Assembly (NCBI GenBank): GCA_002327925.1
Contig: DCVA01000040.1
Span: forward strand, 67,165-131,164
DNA from: Anaerolineales bacterium UBA2200
Lineage (GTDB): Bacteria > Chloroflexota > Anaerolineae > UBA2200
Reading direction: 5' to 3'
DNA: 64,000 bases
How positions within the stretch are numbered: position 1 is the first letter of the stretch; each line of letters starts with the position of its first letter. A program made the translations under genes and the position numbers. The notes beneath the pieces are model-generated. The model was not told the DNA's origin. It made no database searches and saw only the letters and a program-made list of their open reading frames with translations. Below, in pieces: positions 44,672 to 54,219 of the stretch.

Positions 44672-45478
44672 CTAGCTCAGCAGCGCTCCCAGCAGGTAGG
44701 GCGCGAGTACGAGCAGTCCCATCGCCGGATGCCCGCGTCGCGAGAGGTTGCGGCTGTCCCAGTTGAAGAGGTAGATGCCCAGGCCAAGTGCAAGAATACC
44801 GCTGCTCAGCAGCACGGCCAGCGCAAGCGCAGGGTTCATCACCGTTGTCTGGTCGTAGGCCAGTCCCTTGTACGCCTGCATCGTATAGGTGGCCGGCAAT
44901 AGTCGCGCCAGGGGTTGGATGGCCGCCGGAAGGATCTCTGTGGGGACCATGAATCCTCCCAGGATCATCGACGGCAGGAAGATGAGCTGCGAGTAAAGCA
45001 CGGTGGAGCGCGAGTCTGTGGCGACCACACCGATCAAGGCACCCAGAGCAGCGTAGCTGAAAGCGGTGATTACGGTCACCAGCACAAACCATGCCCAGTG
45101 CACCGGAAGCTCTCCCTTGAACAGGGGGGCCGTCACAGTGATGACGGCCGCAACGATCAGCACCGGAAACAGAGTGCTGAGCGCTGGGACGGCCAGGATG
45201 GATGCAGCCGGCACCCCGTTGATCTTGAAGGAACGGTAAATGCCCGCTTCGCGCGACTCGACCAGGGTGCCGGGCAAGCCCAGCAGTGCGCTGGCCATGG
45301 CCGCCACGGCGATCATCGCGGGAACCATGCTGGCAGCGAAGAGAGGATTGATCGGCACCATGACCGCGCCCATCATCACATAGAAACCGAGAGGGAAGAG
45401 ATAGTTCATCAACAACTGCGTTGGGTTGCGCAGACCGGTCTTGAATTCGAAGGCGAAATGGTTGAGGACGGCCTTCAT
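44672..45478 (-). CDS. ABC-2 type transporter permease
   Basis: The protein has 268 residues with six predicted helices: starting AFEFKTGLRNPTQLLMNYLFPLGFYVMMGAVM, and with the ABC-2 signature region STVLYSQLIFLPSMILGGFMVPTEILPAAIQPLARLLPATYTMQAYKGL. It partners the ATPase whose stop overlaps its ATG (ATGA). Exporters of this type move drugs, lipids or antibiotics; no cargo can be named. Confidence 0.93.
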   Translation of the reverse strand: MKAVLNHFAFEFKTGLRNPTQLLMNYLFPLGFYVMMGAVMVPINPLFAASMVPAMIAVAAMASALLGLPGTLVESREAGIYRSFKINGVPAASILAVPALSTLFPVLIVAAVITVTAPLFKGELPVHWAWFVLVTVITAFSYAALGALIGVVATDSRSTVLYSQLIFLPSMILGGFMVPTEILPAAIQPLARLLPATYTMQAYKGLAYDQTTVMNPALALAVLLSSGILALGLGIYLFNWDSRNLSRRGHPAMGLLVLAPYLLGALLS

Positions 45479-46392
45479 GACACGCCTCCGCCCTGCGTGA
45501 TCTCCAGGAATCGTTCCTCCAGCGTCGGGCGCTCCACACGCAGGTCGATCAACCTGTCTCCCTGCTCGGCCACGTAGGCCAGGACTGCTGACACGGTAGG
45601 ACCAGGGTCTGTGCTGTAGAAGGTCACATAGTCCTCCCTCAGCACGCGTTGCCGCACTGCGGGCAGGTCCACGTCGTCCCGAGCGAGTACCCTCCCCTCT
45701 GTTCGCACGGCGACTTTCGTCAGGCCGGCGCCCGTAGCCGTCAGCTCCCGGGGGGAGCCCGACGCCACCACCTTGCCGTGCAACAGGATGGAAACGCGGT
45801 CGGCCATCTTCTCCGCTTCGGCCATGTCGTGTGTCGCCAGAACGATGGTCGTGCCCTCTGATCTGAGTTCGTGCATCACGTCGTGCAGCTGAGTGCGCGA
45901 CTCAACGTCCAGACCCGCGGTCGGTTCATCCAGCAGGACGAGCGGAGGCTGGTGGGCCACAGCCAGGCAAAGGGCCAGCCGGCGCTGCTGACCCGTGGAG
46001 AGAGACACGTACTGGCTGTGCCGCTTGTCGGCGAGGCCGAGGCGGTCAAAGAGCTCATAGCGAGGTGGCACACGATGGTAGGCGCAGAAGAACTCCATCG
46101 CCTCATCAACGCGCATCGCCGGCGGCAACCCGGAGGTCTGCAGCTGCACACCGATCAGTTCGTAGAGACGCTGGGTGCTGCTGTTGGGATCGACATCCAG
46201 TACGGACACCTTCCCTCCGTCCGGGCGGCGGATACCTTCGACGCACTCCAGAGTGGTGGTCTTGCCCGCTCCGTTCGGACCCAGCAAACCAAAGATCTCA
46301 CCCCGCTCAACCTGCACATCGATCCCGTCCACGGCCACAGATGCGCCGTAGACCTTGCGCAGCCCTCTGACTGTCAGAACGGTCTCGGTCAC
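45475..46392 (-). CDS. ABC transporter ATP-binding protein (drug/lipid export type)
   Basis: The protein has 305 residues. It starts with GTG at 46392, which overlaps the preceding stop (GTGA). Walker A is GLLGPNGAGKTTT, the signature is YVSLSTGQQRRLALCLAVA (with STGQQ), Walker B is PLVLLDEPTAGLD, and the switch His is in ATHD. The C-terminal 80 residues are the extension usual for NatA/DrrA-like exporters. Together with the permease it forms a half-size ABC-2 exporter. Confidence 0.95.
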   Translation of the reverse strand: MTETVLTVRGLRKVYGASVAVDGIDVQVERGEIFGLLGPNGAGKTTTLECVEGIRRPDGGKVSVLDVDPNSSTQRLYELIGVQLQTSGLPPAMRVDEAMEFFCAYHRVPPRYELFDRLGLADKRHSQYVSLSTGQQRRLALCLAVAHQPPLVLLDEPTAGLDVESRTQLHDVMHELRSEGTTIVLATHDMAEAEKMADRVSILLHGKVVASGSPRELTATGAGLTKVAVRTEGRVLARDDVDLPAVRQRVLREDYVTFYSTDPGPTVSAVLAYVAEQGDRLIDLRVERPTLEERFLEITQGGGVS

Positions 46393-47276
46393 GCCCTGCC
46401 CCTCTTCCTGGCGGCCCCCTTAAGCACTTCCACGGCACTCTCGACAGATGCCCTGTCTTGAGCGCTCAAGGAGGCGTCTTTCGCCCACCTCTCATAGCGA
46501 GTCAACATTCCGGCGAACGATGGCAGCGATTCCCTGGACATGCTGCGAATCACGTCACACAGGATCCAGGTGCCGGAGGGTCCCGTCGGCGGAACGTGGC
46601 GGGCCAGAAAGCCGACCACGGCAGCCACCTCGCCACGTGCCGACATGCGTATGGCGTAGCTGACGGCCTTGCGCACCTCCGCCTCTTGATCTCGCAGCAG
46701 CCTTTCCGAAAGGTCCAGACAGCGCCGGGTCATCTCGGCATGCTTCATCGGGACACGCCCCAGAGCCGTGACGGCGCAGCGCCGCACCCATCTGTTCTCG
46801 TCCACCAGCCATGGCTCAAGGGATGCTACGCCGGCTGCCGGCTTAAGATTCACCACCGGCCCGAGAGCGTCCATCGCCAGGCGGTCGGAGTCCTCCCAGG
46901 TGACGGAGGTGCGCGCCGCCTCGCGTAACAGGGGCAGGACCGTATCCGGGTTCGCTTCTCCCAGCGCTCCCAGCAGGATCGCGCCCACAACCCGCCCTTC
47001 GCGGCCGAATTCGTCCCACAGAGTGCGCGCCAGGGGCAGAAAGTCGCCCACGCGCTTTCCTGCCGCCGCAACGACGGCGTCTCCAATCTCCCTCAGAGCA
47101 GGGATAGCCACGCCCGCCGTCTCCTGCAGCTCACGCTGCTCCGCGGCAATGCCGGCCGTGCTCACTTTGTCTGCCTGCTTCCACAGGTCGCGCAGAGCCT
47201 CAGCCGTCACGCGTGGCGTAGCTGAATCGTAGGTCGTGAGAATCGAAGAAGCGGACTTGAAGATGCCTGTCTCCAC
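46389..47276 (-). CDS. HEAT-repeat protein, DNA-alkylation-repeat-like
   Basis: The protein has 295 residues. It is all-helical with repeating HEAT-like units (VGAILLGALGEANPDTVLPLLREAAR; WVRRCAVTALGRVPMKHAEMTRRCLDLSERLL; AEVRKAVSYAIRMSARGEVAAVVGFLARH). The WVRR motif and length are reminiscent of AlkD-type DNA glycosylases, but I could not confirm the catalytic Asp/Trp set. Its start is GTG at 47276 with AAGGGG upstream. It is the first gene of the ABC exporter operon, under the strong promoter at 47401-47429. Confidence 0.6.
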   Translation of the reverse strand: METGIFKSASSILTTYDSATPRVTAEALRDLWKQADKVSTAGIAAEQRELQETAGVAIPALREIGDAVVAAAGKRVGDFLPLARTLWDEFGREGRVVGAILLGALGEANPDTVLPLLREAARTSVTWEDSDRLAMDALGPVVNLKPAAGVASLEPWLVDENRWVRRCAVTALGRVPMKHAEMTRRCLDLSERLLRDQEAEVRKAVSYAIRMSARGEVAAVVGFLARHVPPTGPSGTWILCDVIRSMSRESLPSFAGMLTRYERWAKDASLSAQDRASVESAVEVLKGAARKRGRA

Positions 47277-47400
47277 GGGGTACCCCTTTCAGAAGCGATC
47301 TCCATCCGTACCGACTGTGCCGGAAGTCTGCGGGTAACGAATGGGCCTTGGCAGCCCTGCCTGGTGCGCCGTGTTGCTCTCGTGGCGCAGATGACGCCTT

Positions 47401-47429
47401 ATTATACACACCCGATGCCCAATCGTCAA
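47401..47429 (-). promoter_or_regulatory. Promoter of the HEAT/ABC exporter operon
   Basis: On the minus strand, TTGACG (47429-47424), a 17 bp spacer and a perfect TATAAT (47406-47401). The leader is about 115 nt long. Confidence 0.75.
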
Positions 47430-47527
47430 AGCGCTCGCGCGTCACCCACTTGCTGACGGGCGGTCAGCGGGTTTGGACTCGCCCCGGTCTGGACATCGCG
47501 CATATCCGTCAGGGCCGCTCCACCGGT

Positions 47528-47567
47528 TTGCAGCCACGCCGACTCTGTGCTATCCTATACAGGATAG
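47528..47567 (+). promoter_or_regulatory. CNNM promoter overlapped by a perfect dyad (possible operator)
   Basis: TTGCAG (47528-47533), a 17 bp spacer and TATCCT (47551-47556) are found. The -10 lies inside CTATCCT-ATAC-AGGATAG (47550-47567), a perfect 7+7 inverted repeat. A further AGGATAG half-site occurs at 47614-47620, just before the gene. Confidence 0.5.
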
Positions 47568-47627
47568 CCGTCTGTGCCTTCTCTGCAGGCAATTGGCGTT
47601 GCGGCTTCAGACTAGGATAGTCGCCAG

Positions 47628-48956
47628 GTGTCCCTGACCGTGGAACTGTTGCTCATATTCCTGCTGATCGTAGCCAACGGGCTCCTCGCCGGGTCCGAGA
47701 TGGCGATCATCTCCTCTCGGCGCTCACGCCTTGAAACAGAGTCCGACGAAGGCGATAGGCGCTCCCGCTCTGTCCTCGACCTGCTGGAGAAGCCTGGCGT
47801 GTTTTTGTCCACCGTCCAGATCGGGATCACCCTGATCGGAACGCTCGCCGGCACCCTGGGCGGCGCAGCTCTGGTGAAAAGCCTGGCTCCTCTCATCGCG
47901 ACTCTGCCCGTGGCGGCGCTGGCCACAAACGCAGACTCCATCGCGTTCGCTCTGGTGGTGATCGGTATTACCTACTTCAGTCTGATCCTCGGGGAGCTGG
48001 TGCCCAAGCGAATCGCCCTCTCTCGCCCAGAGGCCATCGCCAAATCCGCGGCACCCTTGATGCGCTCGCTGGCTGCCCTGACCCGGCCCCTGAACTGGCT
48101 GCTGGCCAACTCAACCGACCTGGTCCTCCGCCTGCTTGGCCAGCGCTCTCAGGAACCCTCTCCGGCCAGTGAAGAAGAGATCAAGTACCTGATGGCCGAG
48201 GGAGCCAGGGCCGGAGTGTTCGCTCGTGACGAGCGAGACCTCCTGGAGGCCGTGTTTGACTTCGGCGATCAGCGCGTCGGTGAGCTGATGCAGCCCCGTT
48301 CCGAAGTCCTCGGCATCGACGTCGAGATGTCGGCAGAGCAGATACGCAAGCTAATCAAGATGGCCAGCTTCTCGCGATTTCCCGTCTACCGGGATGACCT
48401 TGATCATGTGCTGGGTGTAGTTCACGCCCGCGACGTACTCCTGCAAGGCGAGCAGGTCAACCTGCAAACCATCCTCCGGCCTCCACTGTTCGTCCCGGAA
48501 AGCCAGGAAATTTCGGACACCCTTCACGCCTTTCAGAGCACACACAGCCACATGGCCATCGTCGTGAACGAGTACGGTGGAACGGAGGGCCTGATTACGC
48601 TCGAGGATGTGCTCGAGGAGCTGGTGGGCGAGATTCAAGATGAGCATGACCGTGCAGAACAGAGCATCGTTCGCCGCGAGGATGGTTCAGTGCTGGTCGA
48701 CGGGCTTTTGCCGGTCGACGAGCTGAAGGACCTGCTCGGCGTCGAAGAGCTGCCCAACGCGCAGGAATACCAGTACAATACCCTGGCCGGTTTCATCATC
48801 GATCAACTGGGTCGCCTTCCGCGAGTGGCGGATCATGTTACCGCCCTGGGGAGACGCTTTGAAGTGGTTGACATGGATGGCCGCCGCGTGGACCGCGTGT
48901 TGATTACGGACGCGCCCGAGCCTCCACCGCCCCCGCAGGAACAGGATCCAGAGTAG
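47628..48956 (+). CDS. CNNM/HlyC-CorC family membrane protein with CBS pair
   Basis: The protein has 442 residues, starting at GTG 47628. The DUF21/CNNM membrane domain (about 1-190) begins [23 protein letters not shown] and includes the [14 protein letters not shown] motif. Next come a CBS-domain pair (about 205-330: [70 protein letters not shown]) and a CorC_HlyC C-terminal domain (about 340-430). Members are linked to magnesium or other cation export or homeostasis. A remnant of a paralogue occurs at 54220-54463. Confidence 0.93.
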   Translation: MSLTVELLLIFLLIVANGLLAGSEMAIISSRRSRLETESDEGDRRSRSVLDLLEKPGVFLSTVQIGITLIGTLAGTLGGAALVKSLAPLIATLPVAALATNADSIAFALVVIGITYFSLILGELVPKRIALSRPEAIAKSAAPLMRSLAALTRPLNWLLANSTDLVLRLLGQRSQEPSPASEEEIKYLMAEGARAGVFARDERDLLEAVFDFGDQRVGELMQPRSEVLGIDVEMSAEQIRKLIKMASFSRFPVYRDDLDHVLGVVHARDVLLQGEQVNLQTILRPPLFVPESQEISDTLHAFQSTHSHMAIVVNEYGGTEGLITLEDVLEELVGEIQDEHDRAEQSIVRREDGSVLVDGLLPVDELKDLLGVEELPNAQEYQYNTLAGFIIDQLGRLPRVADHVTALGRRFEVVDMDGRRVDRVLITDAPEPPPPPQEQDPE

Positions 48957-49144
48957 ACCCTCGCCCATCGCTCCGCGCGCGGGCTAACCCCCGACTTGTC
49001 CCCGGATTGAACCCTTCCTTGGCCCTGTGTGTATGGATGGTTGGGCGTGGCGCTTTCGTCGCAGCCCACGCTCATCCCCAGGAATGAACCGGGCGGCGCG
49101 CAGTGTCACTACTGCCCGGCGTTCCCGGTGCCAGGAGGGTCATC

Positions 49145-49873
49145 ATGTCCGCTGGATGGCGAAGCATTCTCATCGGAGGCCTGGCGCTGTTGCTGGTTGC
49201 CGCCTGCGGCGGTCCCATTCCCACTGCCACGCCTGCCCCCACCCCCACACCTGTGCCGCCCGACGGCGAAAAGGTCACCTTCGTGACGGAGGACGGCGTT
49301 ACGCTGGCCGGGACTCTGTACCCTGGTGGCGGCGATCTAGCCGTTGTGCTCGCCCATCAGGGGGTGGGCCAGACTACGCAGAGCTCGTGGCGTGCCTTCG
49401 CCGAGGTCGCCGCCATAAACGGCATCACCGCCTTCCCGTTCAATTTCCGGCGCGACTTTTGCGGGCCGCTGGATCAGGGCGTACTGGCGGCCATCCGCTA
49501 CCTGCGCAGCCGCGGGTACACTCGCATTGCCTGTGTTGGCGCGAGCATGGGGGGCACCTCCTGCCTCAAAGCGGCACTCACGGAGGAGCTGTTGGGGGTG
49601 GGTGCGATCGGTTCCAACTGGAGCACGGGCGGAGGAGTATCCCTCAGTCGCGAGGAACTGGCCAGCCTGGCCATGCCCAAGCTGTTTGTCACCACAGACA
49701 AGGACCGATTCCCGGCCGTTCCGGTCAGCATGAAGGAAATGTACGCACAGGCCCCCGATCCAAAGCAGTTCCAGGAGTACAGCGGATCGGCACAAGGCAC
49801 GGAGATCTTTAGCACACAACACCGCGACGAACTGCGCACGCTCCTGTTCGAGTTCCTGGAGCAGCTACGCTGA
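49145..49873 (+). CDS. Lipoprotein alpha/beta hydrolase (dienelactone-hydrolase-like)
   Basis: The protein has 242 residues from the ATG at 49145 (CAGGAGGG upstream). A lipoprotein signal with lipobox (LLLVAACGG) and a Thr/Pro linker precede a hydrolase fold: VTFVTEDGVTLAGTLYPGG, VVLAHQGVGQT, and the elbow VGASMGGTS with Ser in GxSxG. The later Asp (VTTDKDRFP) and a terminal His (STQHRDEL) could complete a triad. It is expected to be surface-attached and to hydrolyse an unknown ester. Confidence 0.85.
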   Translation: MSAGWRSILIGGLALLLVAACGGPIPTATPAPTPTPVPPDGEKVTFVTEDGVTLAGTLYPGGGDLAVVLAHQGVGQTTQSSWRAFAEVAAINGITAFPFNFRRDFCGPLDQGVLAAIRYLRSRGYTRIACVGASMGGTSCLKAALTEELLGVGAIGSNWSTGGGVSLSREELASLAMPKLFVTTDKDRFPAVPVSMKEMYAQAPDPKQFQEYSGSAQGTEIFSTQHRDELRTLLFEFLEQLR

Positions 49874-49939
49874 CACCGGTGCTCCGCCCCCACTGCCGTG
49901 GAGCGGCTTCCTGACCGGACCCCCTTCGTCCTGTCGGAG

Positions 49940-49968
49940 TTGGCGATTCCGCTCAGTCGTGCTAGACT
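49940..49968 (+). promoter_or_regulatory. Promoter of the MsbA-type ABC exporter
   Basis: TTGGCG (49940-49945), a 17 bp spacer and TAGACT (49963-49968), with the same -10 as the promoter at 29760. Confidence 0.5.
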
Positions 49969-50052
49969 GGACTCCGCAACTCAAGCGGCGCGGTTCAGGT
50001 CGAGCAGGAGTCAGGGGGACAGATGGGATTGCACGGTGCCTGGAGGGGGTTC

Positions 50053-51936
50053 ATGCACGCGAGCGACGACAGGCCCAGGGTGACCTGGACTCTTCTCCGA
50101 CGCGTGCTGCGCTATGCCCAACCCTACCGCTGGCACACGATTGGCCTGCTGGCACTGATCCTTGTCCAGACCGCCCTGAACCTGGCCACGCCGCTGGTTC
50201 TGCGCGACCTGATTGACCACGCCATCCCCTCCGGCGACATGCGGCGTCTCGTTGCCCTGGCCCTCGCCCTGCTGGCCATTCCAGCCATCGGCGGCGTCAT
50301 TTCCGTGATCCAGCGCCGCCTGAACTCGTACATTGGTGAGGGAGTCATCTTCGACCTCCGTGTGGCCCTGTTCGGCCACCTGCAGCGCATGTCCCTCCGC
50401 TTCTTCACCAACACCAAAGTCGGCGAGCTCATGAGCCGCCTCAACAACGACGTGATCGGAGCGCAGAATGCCGTAAGCAGTACCCTCGTGGGCATCATCA
50501 CCAACCTCGTGCAGGCGGGAGCGTTGACCCTGGTGATGGTATCCATGGAGTGGCGACTGACGCTGATCAGCGTGTTTGTGCTGCCGCTTTTTGTCCTCGC
50601 GGCGAGACGCATGGGCCATCGGTTGCGCGACCTCGCCCGTGAGCAGATGGACGCCAATGCCCAGATGAACGCCCTCCTGAACGAGACCTTGAACATCGGC
50701 GGTGCTCTGCTGGTCAAGCTGTTCGGGCGCACCACCGTGGAGGTACAGCGCATGCGTGGCCGAGCTCAGACGGTGCGCGATCTGGGCATTCGCCGTGCCG
50801 TGGTTGGCAGCGCATTCTTTGTGATCCTCGGGCTCGTGAGCGCCGCAGGGACTGCCCTGATTTACGGTCTGGGTGGTTACTTTGTAATACGCGGAGCCTT
50901 CACCGTCGGCACCATCGTGGCGTTCGTGTCCTACATGCACTCTCTGTACGGGGCCCTGCAGTCTCTGGCCAACGCCCCGGTCGAGTTTTCCACGTCAGTG
51001 GTTAGCTTTGAACGCGTCTTTGAGGTTCTCGACCTGCCCCTGGAAATCGCAGACCGGCCGGGCGCCCTTGCCCCTGAGCAGGTGGCCGGAGACCTGGTTT
51101 TCGACAACGTGTCCTTCCGCTACGAGGTTGGTTCCGACGGACTGCTCACTGAAGTGCACCGCGCTGGCCGCATCGAGAACGTTACGGCCGCGCTCACAGG
51201 CGGCACGACAGAGGCAGGTCCTGCGCCGGGACGCTCACAGGCACGAGAGTCAGCCCTTGAGGATATCTCGTTCCGCGCCGCGCCTGGGCAGCTCGTGGCC
51301 CTGGTCGGTCCCAGCGGTGCGGGCAAAACCACGCTCACCTACCTCATCCCGCGTCTTTATGACCCGAGCGAGGGCCGCATTCTGCTCGACGGCCACGACC
51401 TGCGCGACTTGCAGCTCGAGTGGCTGGGTTCCCAGATAGGTATGGTCACTCAGGAGACCTACCTGTTTCACGACACCATCCGCACCAACCTGCTCTACGC
51501 GCGGCTGGATGCCAGTCAGGAAGACCTGGAATTCGCGGCCGAGGCGGCGAATATCAACCGCTTCATCCAGGAGCTACCTCAGGGCTATGACACCATCGTG
51601 GGTGAAAGGGGATACCGTCTGAGCGGAGGGGAGAAGCAGCGCCTGGCCCTGGCCCGCGTGATCCTCAAGAACCCCCTCCTCCTCGTCCTCGACGAGGCCA
51701 CGTCATCGCTGGACAGCGAATCCGAGGCGCTGATCCAGGAGGCGCTCAAGCGCGTGATGTCCGGCCGGACCAGCATCGTCATCGCCCACCGCCTGAGCAC
51801 CATTCTTGCAGCGGACCTGATTCTCGTGCTCGATAGAGGCCGCATCGTCGAGCGGGGCACGCATGGCGAGCTCCTCGATATGGGTGGTCTCTACGCGCAT
51901 CTGTACGACACCCAGTTCCGCAGCCGCGACACGTAG
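50053..51936 (+). CDS. ABC exporter, fused membrane and ATPase domains (MsbA-like)
   Basis: The protein has 627 residues from the ATG at 50053 (GGAGGGGGTTC upstream; an ATG at 50023 also has a purine-rich site). The N-terminal half has six helices typical of type-1 exporters (LRYAQPYRWHTIGLLALILVQ; YIGEGVIFDLRVALFGHLQRMSLRFFTNTKVGELMSRLNND). The ATPase has Walker A VALVGPSGAGKTTLTYL, the signature RLSGGEKQRLALARVIL, Walker B LLVLDEATSSLD and the switch His in IAHRLST. A ~40-residue insert (about 365-405) separates the domains. It probably works as a homodimer exporting a lipid, peptide or drug. Confidence 0.93.
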   Translation: MHASDDRPRVTWTLLRRVLRYAQPYRWHTIGLLALILVQTALNLATPLVLRDLIDHAIPSGDMRRLVALALALLAIPAIGGVISVIQRRLNSYIGEGVIFDLRVALFGHLQRMSLRFFTNTKVGELMSRLNNDVIGAQNAVSSTLVGIITNLVQAGALTLVMVSMEWRLTLISVFVLPLFVLAARRMGHRLRDLAREQMDANAQMNALLNETLNIGGALLVKLFGRTTVEVQRMRGRAQTVRDLGIRRAVVGSAFFVILGLVSAAGTALIYGLGGYFVIRGAFTVGTIVAFVSYMHSLYGALQSLANAPVEFSTSVVSFERVFEVLDLPLEIADRPGALAPEQVAGDLVFDNVSFRYEVGSDGLLTEVHRAGRIENVTAALTGGTTEAGPAPGRSQARESALEDISFRAAPGQLVALVGPSGAGKTTLTYLIPRLYDPSEGRILLDGHDLRDLQLEWLGSQIGMVTQETYLFHDTIRTNLLYARLDASQEDLEFAAEAANINRFIQELPQGYDTIVGERGYRLSGGEKQRLALARVILKNPLLLVLDEATSSLDSESEALIQEALKRVMSGRTSIVIAHRLSTILAADLILVLDRGRIVERGTHGELLDMGGLYAHLYDTQFRSRDT

Positions 51937-51951
51937 GAGTGCCCCCCTGGT

Positions 51952-51971
51952 GGCCGCCCTCTTCGGCGGCC
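51952..51971. other. Inverted repeat between convergent genes
   Basis: GGCCGCC-CTCTTC-GGCGGCC forms a 7 bp stem between two convergent stops. There is no T tract on either strand, so a terminator role is uncertain. Confidence 0.35.
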
Positions 51972-53938
51972 TACGGCGCCCAGCGCAAGATCAGCGGGAT
52001 GATCAACCGGTGCGTCTCCAGGCTCAGCGCAAACACCCCCGCGCGGCCTGCCGCCGCATAGATGCGATCCCCGTAGATCGTGATGTCATAGACAGCGTCG
52101 TAAAGATCCGTTTGCCCCAGCAAAGCTGGTTGCTGCGGATCGTTGACGTCCACCACCTGCACGCCAGTGACGCCCACAAAGGCACGGCCACCCGCCACCG
52201 CTACCCCGCGCGTGACAGTCGTCCTGTGCAGGCCGACCGGCACTGGATTCGCGGCGTCCTGAACGTCCACCACGCGCATCCCGCTGACGCTGCCGTACAC
52301 GGTCAGGTAGGCGAAGTTGCCCTCCACTGCCACGCGCCGGCCGTAGGAAATCCCGCAGGACCCGATGGCCTGAGGATGGGCCGGGTCGCTCACATCCAGC
52401 ACGTACAGCCGGTTCTGCGTCATCAGGAAGGCCCTCTCCCCCTTGACGGCTACGTCCCGTGGCAGATCCGTCGCGAAGAAGCCCACCTCGACGGGGTGAG
52501 CCGGATCGGCCAGATCGAGGATGCGCATGCCTAGGTTGTGGTCCAGCACATAGGCATAGTTGCTCTGCCGGACCACTGCCACGGCTGTGCCAGGCGTATC
52601 GTAGACGCCTATCACCACCGGTGACGCGGGATCGCTCAAGTCGAACACCCGCACTCCACTTTGGCCATCGGCTAGCAGGGCATGCCCGCCTCCCGCGTAT
52701 ACGTCGCACGCAGTGCCCTCTGTGTCCAAGAAACTCGTCTCGCTCATACCATCGGCGTCCAGGGTGTCCACTGTATGCAAACCGTCGCGGTCCGCCGCGT
52801 ACAGGTGCTGCCCTGCCAGGCTGAGGCCTTCGGCGCTGCCCCACGCACCGTAGATCCCTGCCTCAACCAGGTTCGTTGGCTCAGCCAGGTCGATGATGTG
52901 GAGATCGCCCCCGAGGTAATAGCCGTCCTCATACGAGGCTCCGTCCTTCGCGAGGTACATCCTGCCGGAATCGCCTGTCATGTCGACCGTCATGCCCGGC
53001 GTGGAATAGACGCTGGCCAACGTGGGGTGCGCTCGGTCCGTCACGTCAAGCACGTGGACTTGGTCTTCGCGGTTCGCCAGGTACACGTATCCGCCATCCA
53101 GCGCGACGCGATTGTGGCGCTGGGGAGAACTGTAGCCAGGGACGTCGAACGTGCCGCTGAGGGTAGGGGAGGCTGGATTGTGCACATCCAGTACCACCAG
53201 GCCTCGTCCGGCTGCTACGAAGGCATAACCGTCCGCCGCGCGAACATCGTACGCGTCCTCGACTGGCTCGTACGATCCCAGCAGTGTCGGGTGGGCCGGG
53301 TCGCTGACGTCCACGATATGGAGCGTGCCCGAGGCGTAGTAGAGAACGTCGCCGTCGACGTACACCCCGTCTTCCAGGGTGTAGCTCCCCGAGTAAGAGG
53401 CCACCAGAATCGGGTGCGCCGGGTCAGAGACGTTCAGAATCTGGATGGCCTGCCCCGGTGGCGTGGATCCGTAGACCCATGAAGTCACGTACGCATAGTT
53501 GCCCGAAACGGCCACCCGTCGGGTGAACCAGGAAGCGGAGGGCTCAAAGCGACCCGCCAGCGTCGGCGACGTCGGATCGGACACGTCCACGATCCAAACC
53601 CCGCCCTGCCCCCCGGCCACGTATGCATAACCGCCCTGCACCGCAATGCCCATGGCCAGTCCGGGTGCCACAGGAGACCTGCCGAGCAGGACAGGATTCG
53701 CCGCATCGGTCACGTCTACGACGTGCAACCTGGGCCCACAGCCCACATAGGCAAGGTTGCCGTTGATCGCCACAGAAAGGGCCGCTCCCCCGACGTGCCC
53801 TACCACTGTGGGAGCGATTGCCGCAGCACCCGTCTTAAGGGGAAGGTTCAGGGTCTCCGGAGCGCCTGCCACAACGGGGCTCGGGAACGAAGGCAGAAGA
53901 ACCGAAAGCAGGAGAAGGAACGCGGTCACACCCCTCAT
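51971..53938 (-). CDS. Secreted LVIVD-repeat beta-propeller protein
   Basis: The protein has 655 residues. It starts at the ATG at 53938 (GAGGAGG upstream), with signal peptide FLLLLSVLLPSFPSPVVAG. About a dozen LVIVD repeats follow, each with a pattern such as GLAMGIAVQGGYAYVAGGQGG or WIVDVSDPTSPTLAG, expected to fold as one or two beta-propellers on the cell surface. It ends HRLIIPLILRWAP, with the PLILR motif seen in other secreted proteins here. Function unknown; probably a binding scaffold. Confidence 0.88.
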   Translation of the reverse strand: MRGVTAFLLLLSVLLPSFPSPVVAGAPETLNLPLKTGAAAIAPTVVGHVGGAALSVAINGNLAYVGCGPRLHVVDVTDAANPVLLGRSPVAPGLAMGIAVQGGYAYVAGGQGGVWIVDVSDPTSPTLAGRFEPSASWFTRRVAVSGNYAYVTSWVYGSTPPGQAIQILNVSDPAHPILVASYSGSYTLEDGVYVDGDVLYYASGTLHIVDVSDPAHPTLLGSYEPVEDAYDVRAADGYAFVAAGRGLVVLDVHNPASPTLSGTFDVPGYSSPQRHNRVALDGGYVYLANREDQVHVLDVTDRAHPTLASVYSTPGMTVDMTGDSGRMYLAKDGASYEDGYYLGGDLHIIDLAEPTNLVEAGIYGAWGSAEGLSLAGQHLYAADRDGLHTVDTLDADGMSETSFLDTEGTACDVYAGGGHALLADGQSGVRVFDLSDPASPVVIGVYDTPGTAVAVVRQSNYAYVLDHNLGMRILDLADPAHPVEVGFFATDLPRDVAVKGERAFLMTQNRLYVLDVSDPAHPQAIGSCGISYGRRVAVEGNFAYLTVYGSVSGMRVVDVQDAANPVPVGLHRTTVTRGVAVAGGRAFVGVTGVQVVDVNDPQQPALLGQTDLYDAVYDITIYGDRIYAAAGRAGVFALSLETHRLIIPLILRWAP

Positions 53939-54219
53939 CCAGAGCCTCCTCTTCGTATCTCACTTAAAGCGACCTTGACAGGTGAGTGCAGTGGCTGCCG
54001 ACGAAGTAGAAGCCGCAGGAAGCCGCGCGAAAGAGCAGCGCCATCTTGCTGCTTGCAGGATACCGATTTTGCCAGGAATGTCAAGACAGTGACGATTCGT
54101 TGGCGTGATGACCGTGCGGATTTACCAGCCGCTGCTCCCTATGCCATCACCGGGCGTTAGGGTCTTTGAGCACCGGCGAAGGTGGACGGTGAGACGCCCC
54201 GGATTGGGATAGTTGCCAC
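53939..54219. other. Intergenic region upstream of the LVIVD gene
   Basis: No gene is recognised in these 281 bp. A TTGACA on the minus strand (54084-54079) with TATCCT 15 bp downstream may be the LVIVD gene promoter, though the spacer is short. Confidence 0.35.

Larger units (their letters stand above)
47277..47627. other. Divergent intergenic region, 351 bp
   Basis: It holds a strong leftward promoter (47401-47429), a rightward promoter (47528-47556) and the perfect dyad at 47550-47567. No gene is seen in it. Confidence 0.65.

Noticed and set aside
51952..51971. Bidirectional terminator
   Set aside because: The stem is present but there is no T tract on either strand, so it is listed only as an inverted repeat.
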